Source of the DNA: Desulfobulbaceae bacterium
Lineage (GTDB): Bacteria > Desulfobacterota > Desulfobulbia > Desulfobulbales > Desulfobulbaceae
Length of the DNA stretch: 34,765 bases
Direction: 5' to 3'
NCBI GenBank assembly: GCA_015486315.1
Contig: WFRY01000160.1
Span: 1-34,765, forward strand
Made by a program: the position numbers and the translations under genes. The first letter of the stretch is position 1. Every line of letters begins with the position of its first letter. The notes under the pieces were generated by a model, which saw only the letters and a program-made list of their open reading frames with translations, had not been told where the DNA came from and did no database searches. This document shows positions 18,725 to 29,037 of this stretch, one piece after another.

Positions 18725-19144
18725 ATGGATGAGCCATCACAAAAAGATGAGAGCATCGATCCTTTCCGGCAACTGAACTTTATAGTCAAAACCCTGCGTG
18801 GCAGCCACGGCTGTCCATGGGACCGAAAACAGACACCGGAAACGCTGAAGAAATACCTGCTCGAAGAGGCGACCGAACTGGCCGAGGCCATTGACCAGGG
18901 AGATCCCGGCCATATCTGCGAGGAAGCCGGGGACCTTTATTTTATCCTGAGCCTGCTCACAACCATCTTTGAAGAAAAAAAAGAATTCACTGCAAATGAT
19001 GCGCTGAACAGTATCTGCGAAAAAATGATCCGCAGACATCCGCATGTATTTGATCAACAGTATGAAGGGGGTGAAGAAGACTTGAGAGCTCAATGGGAAC
19101 GAATTAAGCATGAAGAAAAGAAAATGCAAAATGAAAAACGATAG
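18725..19144 (+). CDS. mazG: MazG-family nucleotide pyrophosphohydrolase
   Basis: LRGSHGCPWDRKQTPETLKKYLLEEATELAEAID...EEAGDLYFILSLLTTIFEE...IRRHPHVF. Confidence 0.92.
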   Translation: MDEPSQKDESIDPFRQLNFIVKTLRGSHGCPWDRKQTPETLKKYLLEEATELAEAIDQGDPGHICEEAGDLYFILSLLTTIFEEKKEFTANDALNSICEKMIRRHPHVFDQQYEGGEEDLRAQWERIKHEEKKMQNEKR

Positions 19145-19174
19145 AGTAAAGCGCTGATCAGGAATTATTATTTT

Positions 19175-19975
19175 ATGCAATTACTGCAATACTCCAGTAT
19201 CACTGAAAAATGTTTTATCAATGCGCCCTTTGATCAACTCAGAGATGGTGATCTTCTTGATCTGTTCATCTCAAACAGGCTGCAGCCGGAAATCGGATTG
19301 GAGGGCAGTTCCCTCTGGGACCTGAATCGTGCTGATTTCCAGAAAATTGCTGCTGTTTTCCAGGACAACGGTCTTGCCTGCACCCTGCATGCACCATTTT
19401 TTGACCTCTCGCCGGGCGGTTTCGATAAGCGGGTTGTGGAGATAACCCGTGAAAAACTCTTTCGGGCATTTAACCTGCTCCAGGTGTTTCAACCGCAATC
19501 CATTGTCTGCCATCTCGGTTTTGAAGAAAACAAGCATTGGGGTAAATTTGACCGATGGCTGGCAACAGCTCTGGAAACGTGGCAGCACCTCCTTGAAATA
19601 GCTGATCAGTACAACACACAGGTTATGTTTGAGAACACCTATGAAACCTCACCCGAGGTGCATAAAATTCTTTTTGAACAATTAGATGCCCCGCATCTCG
19701 GCTTCTGCATGGATACCGGTCATCTGACAGCCTTTGCTCATACAGGCTGGCAGCCGTGGCTGGAAAAACTCTCTTCCCGGCTCGGCCAACTGCATCTGCA
19801 CGATAACAATGGACAAGGTGACAACCACCTGGCACTGGGCCTGGGAACATTTAATTTTCAGAACCTGTTTACATTCCTCAACACCTCCCCTCTTCCCCTA
19901 ATCACCCTTGAACCGCACTCCAAAGAAGATCTCAAGCAATCCCTGGAGTATATCCGGCAAGTTGGTCTTTTTTAA
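19175..19975 (+). CDS. Sugar phosphate isomerase/epimerase-like TIM-barrel protein (AP endonuclease family 2 fold)
   Basis: LACTLHAPFFDLSPGG...ENTYETSPEVHKILFEQLDAPHLGFCMDTGHLTAFAH...LHLHDNNGQGDNHLALGLGTFNF. Confidence 0.85.
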   Translation: MQLLQYSSITEKCFINAPFDQLRDGDLLDLFISNRLQPEIGLEGSSLWDLNRADFQKIAAVFQDNGLACTLHAPFFDLSPGGFDKRVVEITREKLFRAFNLLQVFQPQSIVCHLGFEENKHWGKFDRWLATALETWQHLLEIADQYNTQVMFENTYETSPEVHKILFEQLDAPHLGFCMDTGHLTAFAHTGWQPWLEKLSSRLGQLHLHDNNGQGDNHLALGLGTFNFQNLFTFLNTSPLPLITLEPHSKEDLKQSLEYIRQVGLF

Positions 19976-20174
19976 TAAGGAATTGCCCGGAAATAAGTTG
20001 GAAAATTCTGCTCTCAGGATTCAGTTTATTTTTCGGACAACTCCTCCGTTTTGCTGTATGAGCCTTCCCCTGTTGGCCTTGCCAACTGCAGGATTTAAGT
20101 GTAAAGTGTTTGAGATGAAATTATCTCCCTGACGCCATATAACACCTTAATATTAATATAATTATATAATCAGC

Positions 20175-21110
20175 ATGAGAATAAAATATTTTTTTACCCT
20201 CTTCATAGCCATCGCCGTCAGCGGCTGCGGAACAACAAACGTAAACAAGCTGGTCGCACAAAAGGGGGCTGAACAACTTACTCCGGACCAGGTGTTATCT
20301 CTTGTCGAAGGGAACACCCTGCGACTGAGCGGCTATGACACAGAAGCATACCTGTACATGGACCGTTCCGGCAGGGTATTTGCTATTGATACCTATAATA
20401 ACAAAGACCTGGGCCAGTGGGACGTCAGTGATCTTGGTGAATTCTGTATCCGCATGCAGAACTGGTGGTACGCTGACCTGAGCTGCTACATGATGTATCA
20501 GGTTGGTGACAACTACAAGTTGACCACGGATGATGGTCTTATCAAATATTCGGCAAACCAGTATCCGGGTGATTATAAAAACAGCTATTATGCCGTTAAC
20601 CGGGGGAAAAAGAGCTACCGAAAATCAATGCGCTCCGGTGAAGAAGTTGCTGCTGTAGATACTCCGCCCACTGTTGAAACCACCCCGGAACCGACTCCTG
20701 TTGCAGCAGAAAAACCAATTACCGAAGAAAATACCTACAAGATCTCGCAGGAAGACAAGGATCTCCGTACTACTGTTAAATGGATGGCCCGTGACTGTCC
20801 GGGCTGTAATCTTTCCCGGACAAACCTGAAAAAAGCAGATCTTGTCGGCGCAAAACTCGCCGGTGCCGATCTAAGTGGCTCCAACCTCCGCATGGCTAAC
20901 CTGCGCCGGGCCGATCTTGAGGGAGCAAACCTGGAAGATACGATTCTGGCTTACTGCAACATGCCCGGGGCCAACTTACAAAATGCCAACTTGAGAGGTG
21001 CAGACCTTAAGGGGGCCAATCTTATTCGCGCCGACCTGACAGGCGCGGACCTCTCCGGTGCAAACCTGGAAGGTGCCCTGCTTGACGGTGTCAAGGGTTT
21101 AAATAGATAA
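20175..21110 (+). CDS. Lipoprotein with C-terminal pentapeptide repeats
   Basis: Lipobox AVSGCGTT; repeats NLKKADLVGAKLAGADLSGSNLRMANLRRADLEGANL...GANLQNANLRGADLKGANLIRADLTGADLSGANLEGA. Confidence 0.88.
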   Translation: MRIKYFFTLFIAIAVSGCGTTNVNKLVAQKGAEQLTPDQVLSLVEGNTLRLSGYDTEAYLYMDRSGRVFAIDTYNNKDLGQWDVSDLGEFCIRMQNWWYADLSCYMMYQVGDNYKLTTDDGLIKYSANQYPGDYKNSYYAVNRGKKSYRKSMRSGEEVAAVDTPPTVETTPEPTPVAAEKPITEENTYKISQEDKDLRTTVKWMARDCPGCNLSRTNLKKADLVGAKLAGADLSGSNLRMANLRRADLEGANLEDTILAYCNMPGANLQNANLRGADLKGANLIRADLTGADLSGANLEGALLDGVKGLNR

Positions 21111-21224
21111 TACTTTCCAGTTTTCGTACCTGGTATACAAATTACACATTGATAATGTCTCTTTTGCGGTAGATTGCCGGGAATGAGGCATTATCCCCAC
21201 CTTAATTTTACCTGAAAAAAAATC

Positions 21225-24200
21225 ATGTCAGCTCCCTTTGTTCACCTGCATGTCCATACCCAATACTCCATGCTCGACGGGGCTATTCGTTTAGACGACC
21301 TGATCAGCAAAAGTCGGGAATACGACATGGACGCCGTCGCCGTAACCGACCACGGGGCCATGTATGGGGCATTGGAATTTTATACCAAGGCTAAAAAAGC
21401 CGGGATCAAACCGCTGGTCGGTTGTGAATTTTATATCTCTGAAACAGATCATCTGACCCATGACAAAACAGCCGGCCACAACTTTCACATTGTGCTGCTG
21501 GCCATGAACAGGGCAGGTTATCAAAACCTGATGAAACTGGCCACCATTGCCCAGACAGAAGGCTTTTATTACCGCCCGCGCATTGATCAGAAGGTCCTGT
21601 TTGAGCATCAGGAGGGATTACTTGCCTTAACGGCCTGTCTCCATGGCCAGATCCCCTGGCTGATTACCCATGGTAATATGGAGGGGGCCAGAAAAAAAGC
21701 CCTTGAACTCCAGCAGGTTTTTGGTGACCGTCTCTACTTTGAGATCCAGGAAAATGGTATTGACGAACAGAAAGTTGCCAATGAAGGGCTGATGGAACTG
21801 GGCAGGGAACTGGGCATCAAACTTGTGGCCACCAATGACTGCCATTATCTCAACCGGGACGAATCCTATGCCCATGAGGTCTTACTCTGTATCCAGACCG
21901 GCCGGACTATTACCGATCCCAAGCGGTTTCGTTTTTCAACCGATGAGCTGTACTTCAAATCACCGGAGGAAATGGCCGACCAGTTCAGCTACTGTCCGGA
22001 AGCGCTGACAAATACCCTTGAGGTTGCAGAACGCTGCAACCTGGAACTTGAATTCAAGGATCATCACTTTCCCATCTTTCCGGTACCGGAAGGCGAGTCC
22101 CTGGAAACCCTGTTTGAAAAAGGCTGCTGGGACGGGTTGGAGGAACGGATTGCCCACCTGCGTGAACTGCAGGAGGTCGGCCCGGAACTGGAACAGCAAT
22201 ACCGTGACCGGTTGACCATGGAGATCGGTATTATTCAGGAGATGGGTTTTTCCGGCTATTTTCTCATCGTAGCCGACTTTATCAACTGGGCTAAATCAAA
22301 ACAGATTCCGGTTGGTCCGGGCCGTGGTTCCGGCGCAGGCAGCCTGGCAGCCTTCTGTATGTCGATTACCGATATTGATCCCATTCCCTACGGCCTGATC
22401 TTTGAACGGTTTCTCAATGTTGAGCGGATGTCCATGCCCGACTTTGATGTGGATTTCTGCAAAGAACGGCGCGATGAGGTCATTGACTATGTCCGCAAAC
22501 GCTACGGCGGCGATACACATGTGGCCCAGATTGTTGCCTACGGGACCATGAAGGCCAGGGCAGTGCTGCGCGACGTGGGCCGGGTGCTGGAAGTCCCCCT
22601 GCCCGTGGTGGACCGCATTGCCAAGTTAGTCCCGGATGAGCTGAAAATCACATTGAACAAGGCCATTGACAAGGAACCCCGCCTGCGCGAGGCCATGAAG
22701 CAGGATGATGTGCGTGAACTGCTCACCGTGGCCAAAACACTTGAAGGGTTGTCCCGCCATAAATCTACCCATGCCGCCGGTGTGGTCGTCTCGCCCAAAC
22801 CCATGGTGGAATATCTGCCGCTCTGCGTTGGACCAAACAAGGAGGTCCTGACCCAGTATGCCATGAAGTACACCGAGATGACCGGACTCATAAAGTTTGA
22901 TTTTCTTGGTCTGAAAACGCTCACGGTTATTGACCGGGCCTTAAAGCTTATTGAGCAGGAGATCGGTTCCTGGCTTGATTTGAGTAAAATCCCCATGGAT
23001 GACCTCAAGACCTATGACCTGCTCTGCAAAGGCAACAGTCTTGGTGTTTTTCAGCTGGAAAGTGACGGCATGCGTGAGCTGTTGATTAAAATGGCACCTG
23101 AGCAGTTCTCGGATCTCATTGCCCTGGTCGCCCTGTACCGCCCAGGACCACTTGACTCCGGCATGGTGGACCAGTTTGTCGAGACCAAGCATGGCCGCCG
23201 TCCGCCTGAGTACCCGCTGCCCCAGATTCAGGACGTACTGGAAGAGACCTACGGGGTTATTGTCTACCAGGAGCAGGTTATGAAAATAGCCAATATCCTG
23301 GCCTCCTACAGTCTGGGTGACGCGGATATCCTGCGCCGGGCCATGGGCAAGAAAATTCCCGAGGTCATGGAAGAGGAGCGGGCAAAGTTCATGGCAGGTG
23401 CGCGGGGAAACGATATTCCCGAGGACAAGGCAACCTATGTCTTTGACCTGATGGCCAAGTTTGCAGGCTATGGTTTTAACAAATCCCATTCTGCGGCCTA
23501 TGCCCTGATTGCCTACCAGACCGCTTATCTAAAGGCACATTACCCGGCTCAGTTCCTGGCTGCTCTGCTCTCCTGCGATGTGGACAACACCGACAAGGTT
23601 GTCAAGTATTTCAACGAATGCAAGCAGATGGACATTGATGTCCTGCCGCCGGATATCAATGAATCAGACCATGACTTTACGGTCATAAAAAATCTTATCC
23701 GTTTTGGTCTGGCAGCAGTCAAAAATGTGGGTGGAGCCGCCCTTGATTCAATCATTGAAGAGCGGACAGACAACGGCATGTATACCTCTCTGGCTGATTT
23801 TTGCGGTCGCATCGACTCCAGCCGGGTGAACCGCAAGGTCATTGAGAGTTTAATCAAGGCCGGTGCCTTTGACTCCATGAAGGTCAAACGTTCGCAGCTC
23901 ACAGCCGTACTTGACGAAGCACTTGAACGGGCAAAAGCGGTCCAGCGTGATCGGTTGAGTGGTCAGATGAGCCTGTTCGCCCTGGCTGGTGATCAGGCCG
24001 GCAAGGATGAGACAGAACTGCAGTTCCCCGATATTGCGGAGTGGCCGGAACTGACAAAACTGGCCTATGAAAAAGAGACTGTCGGCTTTTTTCTTACCGG
24101 CCATCCCCTGGAAGGTGTGTGGGATGAGATCAGGATGGTTGCGGATCTTGAAATATCAGTTCTTGACAACTGCCGCGAAGGTCAGATCGTCAGGGTTGCC

Positions 24201-24740
24201 GGACTAATCCAGAACTATAAAGAGCATAAATCAAAAAAAGGTGACCGGATGGCCTTTACCGTGCTCGAAGATATGAGTTCATCCATTGAGGTCATTGTTT
24301 TTCCCAGTACCTTTGCCCGGTGTTCCGAACTCCTGGGCAGTGACATCCCCCTGGTCGTGCTGGGTACCATTCAGCTGGGTGAACGAGGGGCAAAGATTAT
24401 TGCCGAGACCATTGATCCTCTGGACAAGGCTCTGGAGAAATACACTGAGAATACGGTGATAAAGCTGCCTGCACGCAACACTATGCGCCGGCAGCTGGAG
24501 CAGCTTAAAGATTTGCTCTACCAGTTCCATGGTCCAAGCCCGGTTAAGCTGACCCTTCATTATGACGGGCGCGGTGAAGTGGATATCGAGATGCTCAAAG
24601 ATCTAACGGTTCGTCCCTGTCCGGAATTTTTCAGCGAGGTTAAAAGATCCTTTGGTCCCGGAACCCTGTCAGTACAGATGAAGCAGGCGGAAATCAAGCG
24701 GAAGCAGAAAAAAGGGTATGGCAGAAAAACAACGCATTGA
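21225..24740 (+). CDS. dnaE: DNA polymerase III subunit alpha
   Basis: 1171 aa; FVHLHVHTQYSMLDGAIRL, VGPGRGSGAGSLAAFCMSITDIDPI, PDFDVDFCKERRDEVI, ALYRPGPLDSGMV, YGFNKSHSAAYALIAYQTAYLKAHYPAQFLAALL. Confidence 0.98.
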   Translation: MSAPFVHLHVHTQYSMLDGAIRLDDLISKSREYDMDAVAVTDHGAMYGALEFYTKAKKAGIKPLVGCEFYISETDHLTHDKTAGHNFHIVLLAMNRAGYQNLMKLATIAQTEGFYYRPRIDQKVLFEHQEGLLALTACLHGQIPWLITHGNMEGARKKALELQQVFGDRLYFEIQENGIDEQKVANEGLMELGRELGIKLVATNDCHYLNRDESYAHEVLLCIQTGRTITDPKRFRFSTDELYFKSPEEMADQFSYCPEALTNTLEVAERCNLELEFKDHHFPIFPVPEGESLETLFEKGCWDGLEERIAHLRELQEVGPELEQQYRDRLTMEIGIIQEMGFSGYFLIVADFINWAKSKQIPVGPGRGSGAGSLAAFCMSITDIDPIPYGLIFERFLNVERMSMPDFDVDFCKERRDEVIDYVRKRYGGDTHVAQIVAYGTMKARAVLRDVGRVLEVPLPVVDRIAKLVPDELKITLNKAIDKEPRLREAMKQDDVRELLTVAKTLEGLSRHKSTHAAGVVVSPKPMVEYLPLCVGPNKEVLTQYAMKYTEMTGLIKFDFLGLKTLTVIDRALKLIEQEIGSWLDLSKIPMDDLKTYDLLCKGNSLGVFQLESDGMRELLIKMAPEQFSDLIALVALYRPGPLDSGMVDQFVETKHGRRPPEYPLPQIQDVLEETYGVIVYQEQVMKIANILASYSLGDADILRRAMGKKIPEVMEEERAKFMAGARGNDIPEDKATYVFDLMAKFAGYGFNKSHSAAYALIAYQTAYLKAHYPAQFLAALLSCDVDNTDKVVKYFNECKQMDIDVLPPDINESDHDFTVIKNLIRFGLAAVKNVGGAALDSIIEERTDNGMYTSLADFCGRIDSSRVNRKVIESLIKAGAFDSMKVKRSQLTAVLDEALERAKAVQRDRLSGQMSLFALAGDQAGKDETELQFPDIAEWPELTKLAYEKETVGFFLTGHPLEGVWDEIRMVADLEISVLDNCREGQIVRVAGLIQNYKEHKSKKGDRMAFTVLEDMSSSIEVIVFPSTFARCSELLGSDIPLVVLGTIQLGERGAKIIAETIDPLDKALEKYTENTVIKLPARNTMRRQLEQLKDLLYQFHGPSPVKLTLHYDGRGEVDIEMLKDLTVRPCPEFFSEVKRSFGPGTLSVQMKQAEIKRKQKKGYGRKTTH

Positions 24741-24821
24741 GCGGGATAACAGGCTGTCAAGATCCATTATTGGAGCAGGCAGGGGAAAATCTGCGCTGCT
24801 CCAATAGAGTAACCGGGGATT

Positions 24822-25349
24822 TCAGGCAAAGCACAGTCCACAGTCCGGACATTCCGCCTGGGTGGTAGGAAAACTGCAGCCGCAGGCCGGGCAGGTTGCG
24901 TTTTCAGCAGCAGTGTTGAACACGGCACCGGCATAGGTTGTGTCATGGTCTTCCAGTGCCGTTGAGCGTACATGCTCCCGGGCAAGGATTGCCAGCACAT
25001 CCTGCACATCCGACATTCGTACCTGCAGCAGCAGGTCCGTCCCGCAGCATCCCTGGCCGCACCCGCCTTCATCAGCGACAGCCAGCGACGGAATCCCCTC
25101 TCGCTCCAGCAGGATCTGCAGTTCTTTCATCTGGATGACCGGCCCTTTTCTGATGTTCACCATCTCATCATCCGGGCTCAACTCCATACTCCGATTTGCC
25201 TTTTTCTGCTGTTTCTGTTTCTCAAGTTCCAGCATTTGCGTACCGGTGAGCAGTTCAATTTCACAGGTGGCACAGGTGGTAATCTCGGCCCGATACTCAT
25301 CATTACAGCGCGGGCAATATTTAAGTTCAGGGTCAATAATAGTATTCAT
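24822..25349 (-). CDS. Double zinc-ribbon protein with a DUF2007-like central segment
   Basis: N-terminal CPRCNDEYRAEITTCATC, C-terminal CPACGCSFPTTQAECPDCG; central region with GGCGQGCCGTDLLLQV. Confidence 0.75.
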   Translation of the reverse strand: MNTIIDPELKYCPRCNDEYRAEITTCATCEIELLTGTQMLELEKQKQQKKANRSMELSPDDEMVNIRKGPVIQMKELQILLEREGIPSLAVADEGGCGQGCCGTDLLLQVRMSDVQDVLAILAREHVRSTALEDHDTTYAGAVFNTAAENATCPACGCSFPTTQAECPDCGLCFA

Positions 25350-25390
25350 AATAAATAGACGATATTGGGTTTAAAGTTACAGTTTTTCTT

Positions 25391-25459
25391 GTAAGCGTTT
25401 CATGAACGCCTACATTCCGAGGTGCTATCTGTCAAGAGTGTAGTTCATGAAGCACTTAC
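25391..25459. repeat. Hairpin-forming dispersed repeat element
   Basis: GTAAGCGTTTCATGAAC (25391-25407) and GTTCATGAAGCACTTAC (25443-25459): 15/17 inverted-arm identity; related copies at 18242 and 5593. Confidence 0.75.
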
Positions 25460-25505
25460 TTTTTCTGGTCGGTATTCAGAATTTAATTCTAATGCAGGTT
25501 TGGGG

Positions 25506-26048
25506 TTATGGCAAGCTCGGGGAGAGGCGGAATCGCTGCCGGGCGCTGCATTCTTCTATCTGCTGCTGCGTCGCCTCCTGCCGTATATCGATTTTTCGGG
25601 CCGGATTGCCTGCCCATATTTCGTAAGGGCCGGGATTTTTCGTAAGCACCGAGCCTGCTCCGATGACCACTCCATCCGGAATATGGGTCACCTGATATAG
25701 AATAATTGCCCCGTCATGAACCCAGACGTCTGTGCCGATCTTTTTGTCCTGCCAGATTACACCATATTCCTGTTCCACGGCAAGCAATGGTCTGCGGCCG
25801 AGATGAATATGATCATGGGTATAAATCCGGCAGCGGGCCGAGATGTTACACCAGGGACCGAGCTCAATGGAGCCTGTACAGTCCAGCAGGGCAAACCGGC
25901 TGATCAGGATGTTGGTTTCCCGGTCCGGATCGGTAAACACATCGGGCCGCAGGATGAGTTTACCCTTGTGCACATGGCCGTGGGGATGGCGGACCGCCTG
26001 TTCCAGGACATGGTCAAGACGCTCTCTTGTGAGGGTGGTCGAAGGCAA
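25506..26048 (-). CDS. Acyltransferase with left-handed beta-helix (hexapeptide repeat)
   Basis: IELGPWCNISARCRIYTHDHIHLG...KIGTDVWVHDGAIILYQVTHIPDGVVIGAGSVLTKNPGPYEIWAGNPARKI. Confidence 0.88.
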   Translation of the reverse strand: MPSTTLTRERLDHVLEQAVRHPHGHVHKGKLILRPDVFTDPDRETNILISRFALLDCTGSIELGPWCNISARCRIYTHDHIHLGRRPLLAVEQEYGVIWQDKKIGTDVWVHDGAIILYQVTHIPDGVVIGAGSVLTKNPGPYEIWAGNPARKIDIRQEATQQQIEECSARQRFRLSPSLP

Positions 26049-26134
26049 CGGTATAGGGTTCGGAATTTTATGGTTTAAGGTTTACTCTCGTTTTCGGATT
26101 CGTGCCGATGTACAGGTTTGGTATAAGATACAGT

Positions 26135-28756
26135 CTACAGTCTGCTCTTTTCCACTATTTCTCCAACATCACCCGATAACCCGGGCACGGCCCCGATCCG
26201 TTCCAGTTCCGCCTGCATCAACTCCTGTCTGGTCCTGTCATATCTTTTCCACATGGTAAGCGGGGTGACCAGCCTTGAGGCGATCTGGGGATTCATGGGA
26301 TCCAACTCTATGATCTGATCGGCAAGAAAGGTGTAACCGCTGCCGTCTTTTGCGTGAAACTGCTGCTGGTTGCTGCAAAAGGCTCCGATAAGGGAACGAA
26401 CTTTGTTGGGATTTTTCATACTGAAGGCCGGATGGTTCATAAGCGCTTTTACCCGGTCCAGTGTGCCGGGTAGAATAGAGGTTGCCTGCAGCATGAGCCA
26501 TTTATCCACAACCAGCGGGTCATGCTGCCATTTTTTGTAAAAATCAGCCAACAGCTCATCTCCTGCCATGCGATCTGCATTGACAACACCTGCCAGAGCT
26601 GCTGAAACATCGGTCATGTTATCCGCTGTTTTGTACTGTTCAATTCCAAGCTCCAATACTTCAGGTACAATTGCCTCTCCCGGCTCAGCAGCCAATAAAT
26701 AGTTCAGACAACAGTTACGCAGCACCCTGCGGCCCGCCTCCCCTGCCGAATAGTGATAGGAGTCCTCTGTGCCGAGGGCGTAATAGTTTTCATAAAAAAT
26801 ATCACGGTGTTCAATGCTGAGCTGGTAGCGAAAATCCTGCCGTACCCGAAACACTGCCTCCGGATCAACCACCTCCATCTGCTGACTGATCCAGGTCTCT
26901 GTGGGCAGGACAAGGGCTGATGCCGGAAATGCAGGATCAGTATGATCGTCAAGCAGAATCCGGGCAAAGGCCTGATGAAAGAGTTGAGGAACCTGAACCT
27001 GTTTATCCCGCTGCCAGGCTGAAATTGCGCTGAGCAGATACTGCAGTCCGAGCTGCTGACCGGCGTCCCAGCGATTAAACGGATCAGAGTCATGGGCCAT
27101 GAGAAAAGCCAGTTCAGCTTCTCCAAGATCAGAGTGCACCTTGACCGGAGCGGAAAAATTACGGAGTAGAGAGAGGACCGGCTGTTCCGGTATCCCGCTC
27201 AGACGAAATTCCTGTTTTTCTTGTTCCAGAAGAAGAACGGTATCATGCAGATCGATATCCCTGCCCTGTTTATCCAGCAGGCCCATGGCAACAGGCATGT
27301 AAAACGGTTTTTTGTCTGCCTGACCGGGTGTGGGCGGACACGACTGGCTGATGGTCAGCACATATTCCCGGGTCTTTTCATCATATGATTGACTCACGGC
27401 AAGCTCCGGTGTACCCGACTGGCTGTACCATAGCTTGAATTGAGAAAGATCCATTCCGTTGGCATCTTCCATGGCCCGGACAAAGTCGTCACAGGTTACG
27501 GCCTGGCCGTCGTGCCGTTCAAAATAGAGATCCATGCCCAGACGAAAACCATCTGCCCCAAGCAGTGTATGGATCATTCTGATCACCTCGGCCCCCTTGT
27601 TATAGACGGTCAGGGTGTAAAAATTATTGATTTCGACAAAGGATTCCGGCCGGACCGGATGGGCCATCGGGCCGCTGTCCTCCCGAAACTGAAAACTGCG
27701 CATCACGTTAACGTCATGGATACGCTTGACGGCCCGCGAGCCCATGTCTGCCGAGAACTCCTGGTCACGAAAAACCGTCAATCCCTCTTTTAAACTAAGC
27801 TGAAACCAGTCTCGGCAGGTAATCCGGTTGCCGGTCCAGTTATGGAAATATTCATGGGCAATGACCCCTTCTATCCCCTCATAATCTGTATCTGTTGCCG
27901 TTTCAGGACGGGCCAGTACATACTTGGAGTTAAAGACATTGAGTCCCTTGTTCTCCATGGCACCCATATTAAAATCATCCACAGCCACTATCATATAGGT
28001 ATCAAGGTCATATTCCCGGCCAAACTTCTGCTCGTCCCAGCGCATGGCTTTTTTCAGGGACTCCATGGCATGACCGCATTTTTCTTTATTGCGTTCCTCG
28101 ACAAAAATATGGAGGGCAACCTCACGACCGGACATGGTGGTAAAGGAATCTTCAATCCGAACCAGATCGCCTGCGACCAGGGCAAAGAGATAACTGGGTT
28201 TGGGAAAGGGATCGTGCCAGGTGGCAAAACCTCGACCATCATCAAGCAAGCCCTGCTCTGCCAGGTTGCCGTTGGACAGCATCACCGGGCAGGAAGCAGG
28301 ATCTCCTGTTACAGTGGTGGTAAACACAGCCATCACGTCAGGACGGTCCGGGTAGCAGGTGATGCGGCGAAACCCCTGGGCCTCGCACTGGGTGCAGTAA
28401 TTGCCCGAGGATCTATACAACCCTTCCAGGGCTGTGTTGGCCTCCGGCGCTATCCTGGTTATGACTTCAAGTTCAAAGAGGTCCGGCACCTGTTCAATGC
28501 GCAGGATGGAGCCGTCATAGGAGTATTCTTTTTCCGCAACCCTGTTGCCGTCAAGGGAAACACCGACAAGTTCAAGATGTTCTCCGTTCAGTTCAAGCGC
28601 TGCCTGCTGATTTTCAGCATCCGGATTGCGCTGCATGGCAAGCCTGGAAGTCACGACGGTCTGCTGCGGATCAAGTTCCACCCGCAGGTGAACTGTGGAG
28701 ACAATAAATGGAAAGGGCGTATAGTCTTTAAGATAGATGGTTTTATGTGCTTTCAT
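26135..28756 (-). CDS. pepN: Aminopeptidase N (M1 family, PepN type)
   Basis: Start probably MKAHKTIYLKDYTPFPF at 28756 (ORF extends to 28792); GAMENKGLNVFNSKYVLA, VIAHEYFHNWTGNRITCRDWFQLSLKEGLTVFRDQEFSAD. Confidence 0.96.
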   Translation of the reverse strand: MKAHKTIYLKDYTPFPFIVSTVHLRVELDPQQTVVTSRLAMQRNPDAENQQAALELNGEHLELVGVSLDGNRVAEKEYSYDGSILRIEQVPDLFELEVITRIAPEANTALEGLYRSSGNYCTQCEAQGFRRITCYPDRPDVMAVFTTTVTGDPASCPVMLSNGNLAEQGLLDDGRGFATWHDPFPKPSYLFALVAGDLVRIEDSFTTMSGREVALHIFVEERNKEKCGHAMESLKKAMRWDEQKFGREYDLDTYMIVAVDDFNMGAMENKGLNVFNSKYVLARPETATDTDYEGIEGVIAHEYFHNWTGNRITCRDWFQLSLKEGLTVFRDQEFSADMGSRAVKRIHDVNVMRSFQFREDSGPMAHPVRPESFVEINNFYTLTVYNKGAEVIRMIHTLLGADGFRLGMDLYFERHDGQAVTCDDFVRAMEDANGMDLSQFKLWYSQSGTPELAVSQSYDEKTREYVLTISQSCPPTPGQADKKPFYMPVAMGLLDKQGRDIDLHDTVLLLEQEKQEFRLSGIPEQPVLSLLRNFSAPVKVHSDLGEAELAFLMAHDSDPFNRWDAGQQLGLQYLLSAISAWQRDKQVQVPQLFHQAFARILLDDHTDPAFPASALVLPTETWISQQMEVVDPEAVFRVRQDFRYQLSIEHRDIFYENYYALGTEDSYHYSAGEAGRRVLRNCCLNYLLAAEPGEAIVPEVLELGIEQYKTADNMTDVSAALAGVVNADRMAGDELLADFYKKWQHDPLVVDKWLMLQATSILPGTLDRVKALMNHPAFSMKNPNKVRSLIGAFCSNQQQFHAKDGSGYTFLADQIIELDPMNPQIASRLVTPLTMWKRYDRTRQELMQAELERIGAVPGLSGDVGEIVEKSRL

Positions 28757-29037
28757 GAGAAAATTACCTTTTTTGAACCACGAATTATACAAAACAGGCA
28801 GAAAACTGCTACGTTCGGTTCGTTTTCATGGTCAGTACGTTGCAGGAAATACCTTCTATTGGTAATAACTGCTCAAGGAATGTACAATGATAAATGCATG
28901 AGTAATGAGTAAAAGCTGTGTTCCTCTTATTTTCTGTCGGTTCAGCAGGGGTTGAAATCCGGCATACGAGTTTATGAATGCCCGGAAATTGAAGTCAATA
29001 CCTTTCACCTGAAACCTTATACCTATTTCTAAACACT

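Noticed and set aside
20801-21100. Tandem repetition in DNA around 20.8-21.1 kb
   Set aside because: Explained by the pentapeptide repeat coding pattern, not a CRISPR or independent DNA repeat.
22538-23489. Minus-strand ORFs of 156 and 182 aa inside dnaE
   Set aside because: Antisense to dnaE with no domain features.
27842-28912. 356-aa plus-strand ORF opposite pepN
   Set aside because: Lies antisense to the strongly supported pepN with low-complexity, non-domain protein sequence; typical shadow ORF.
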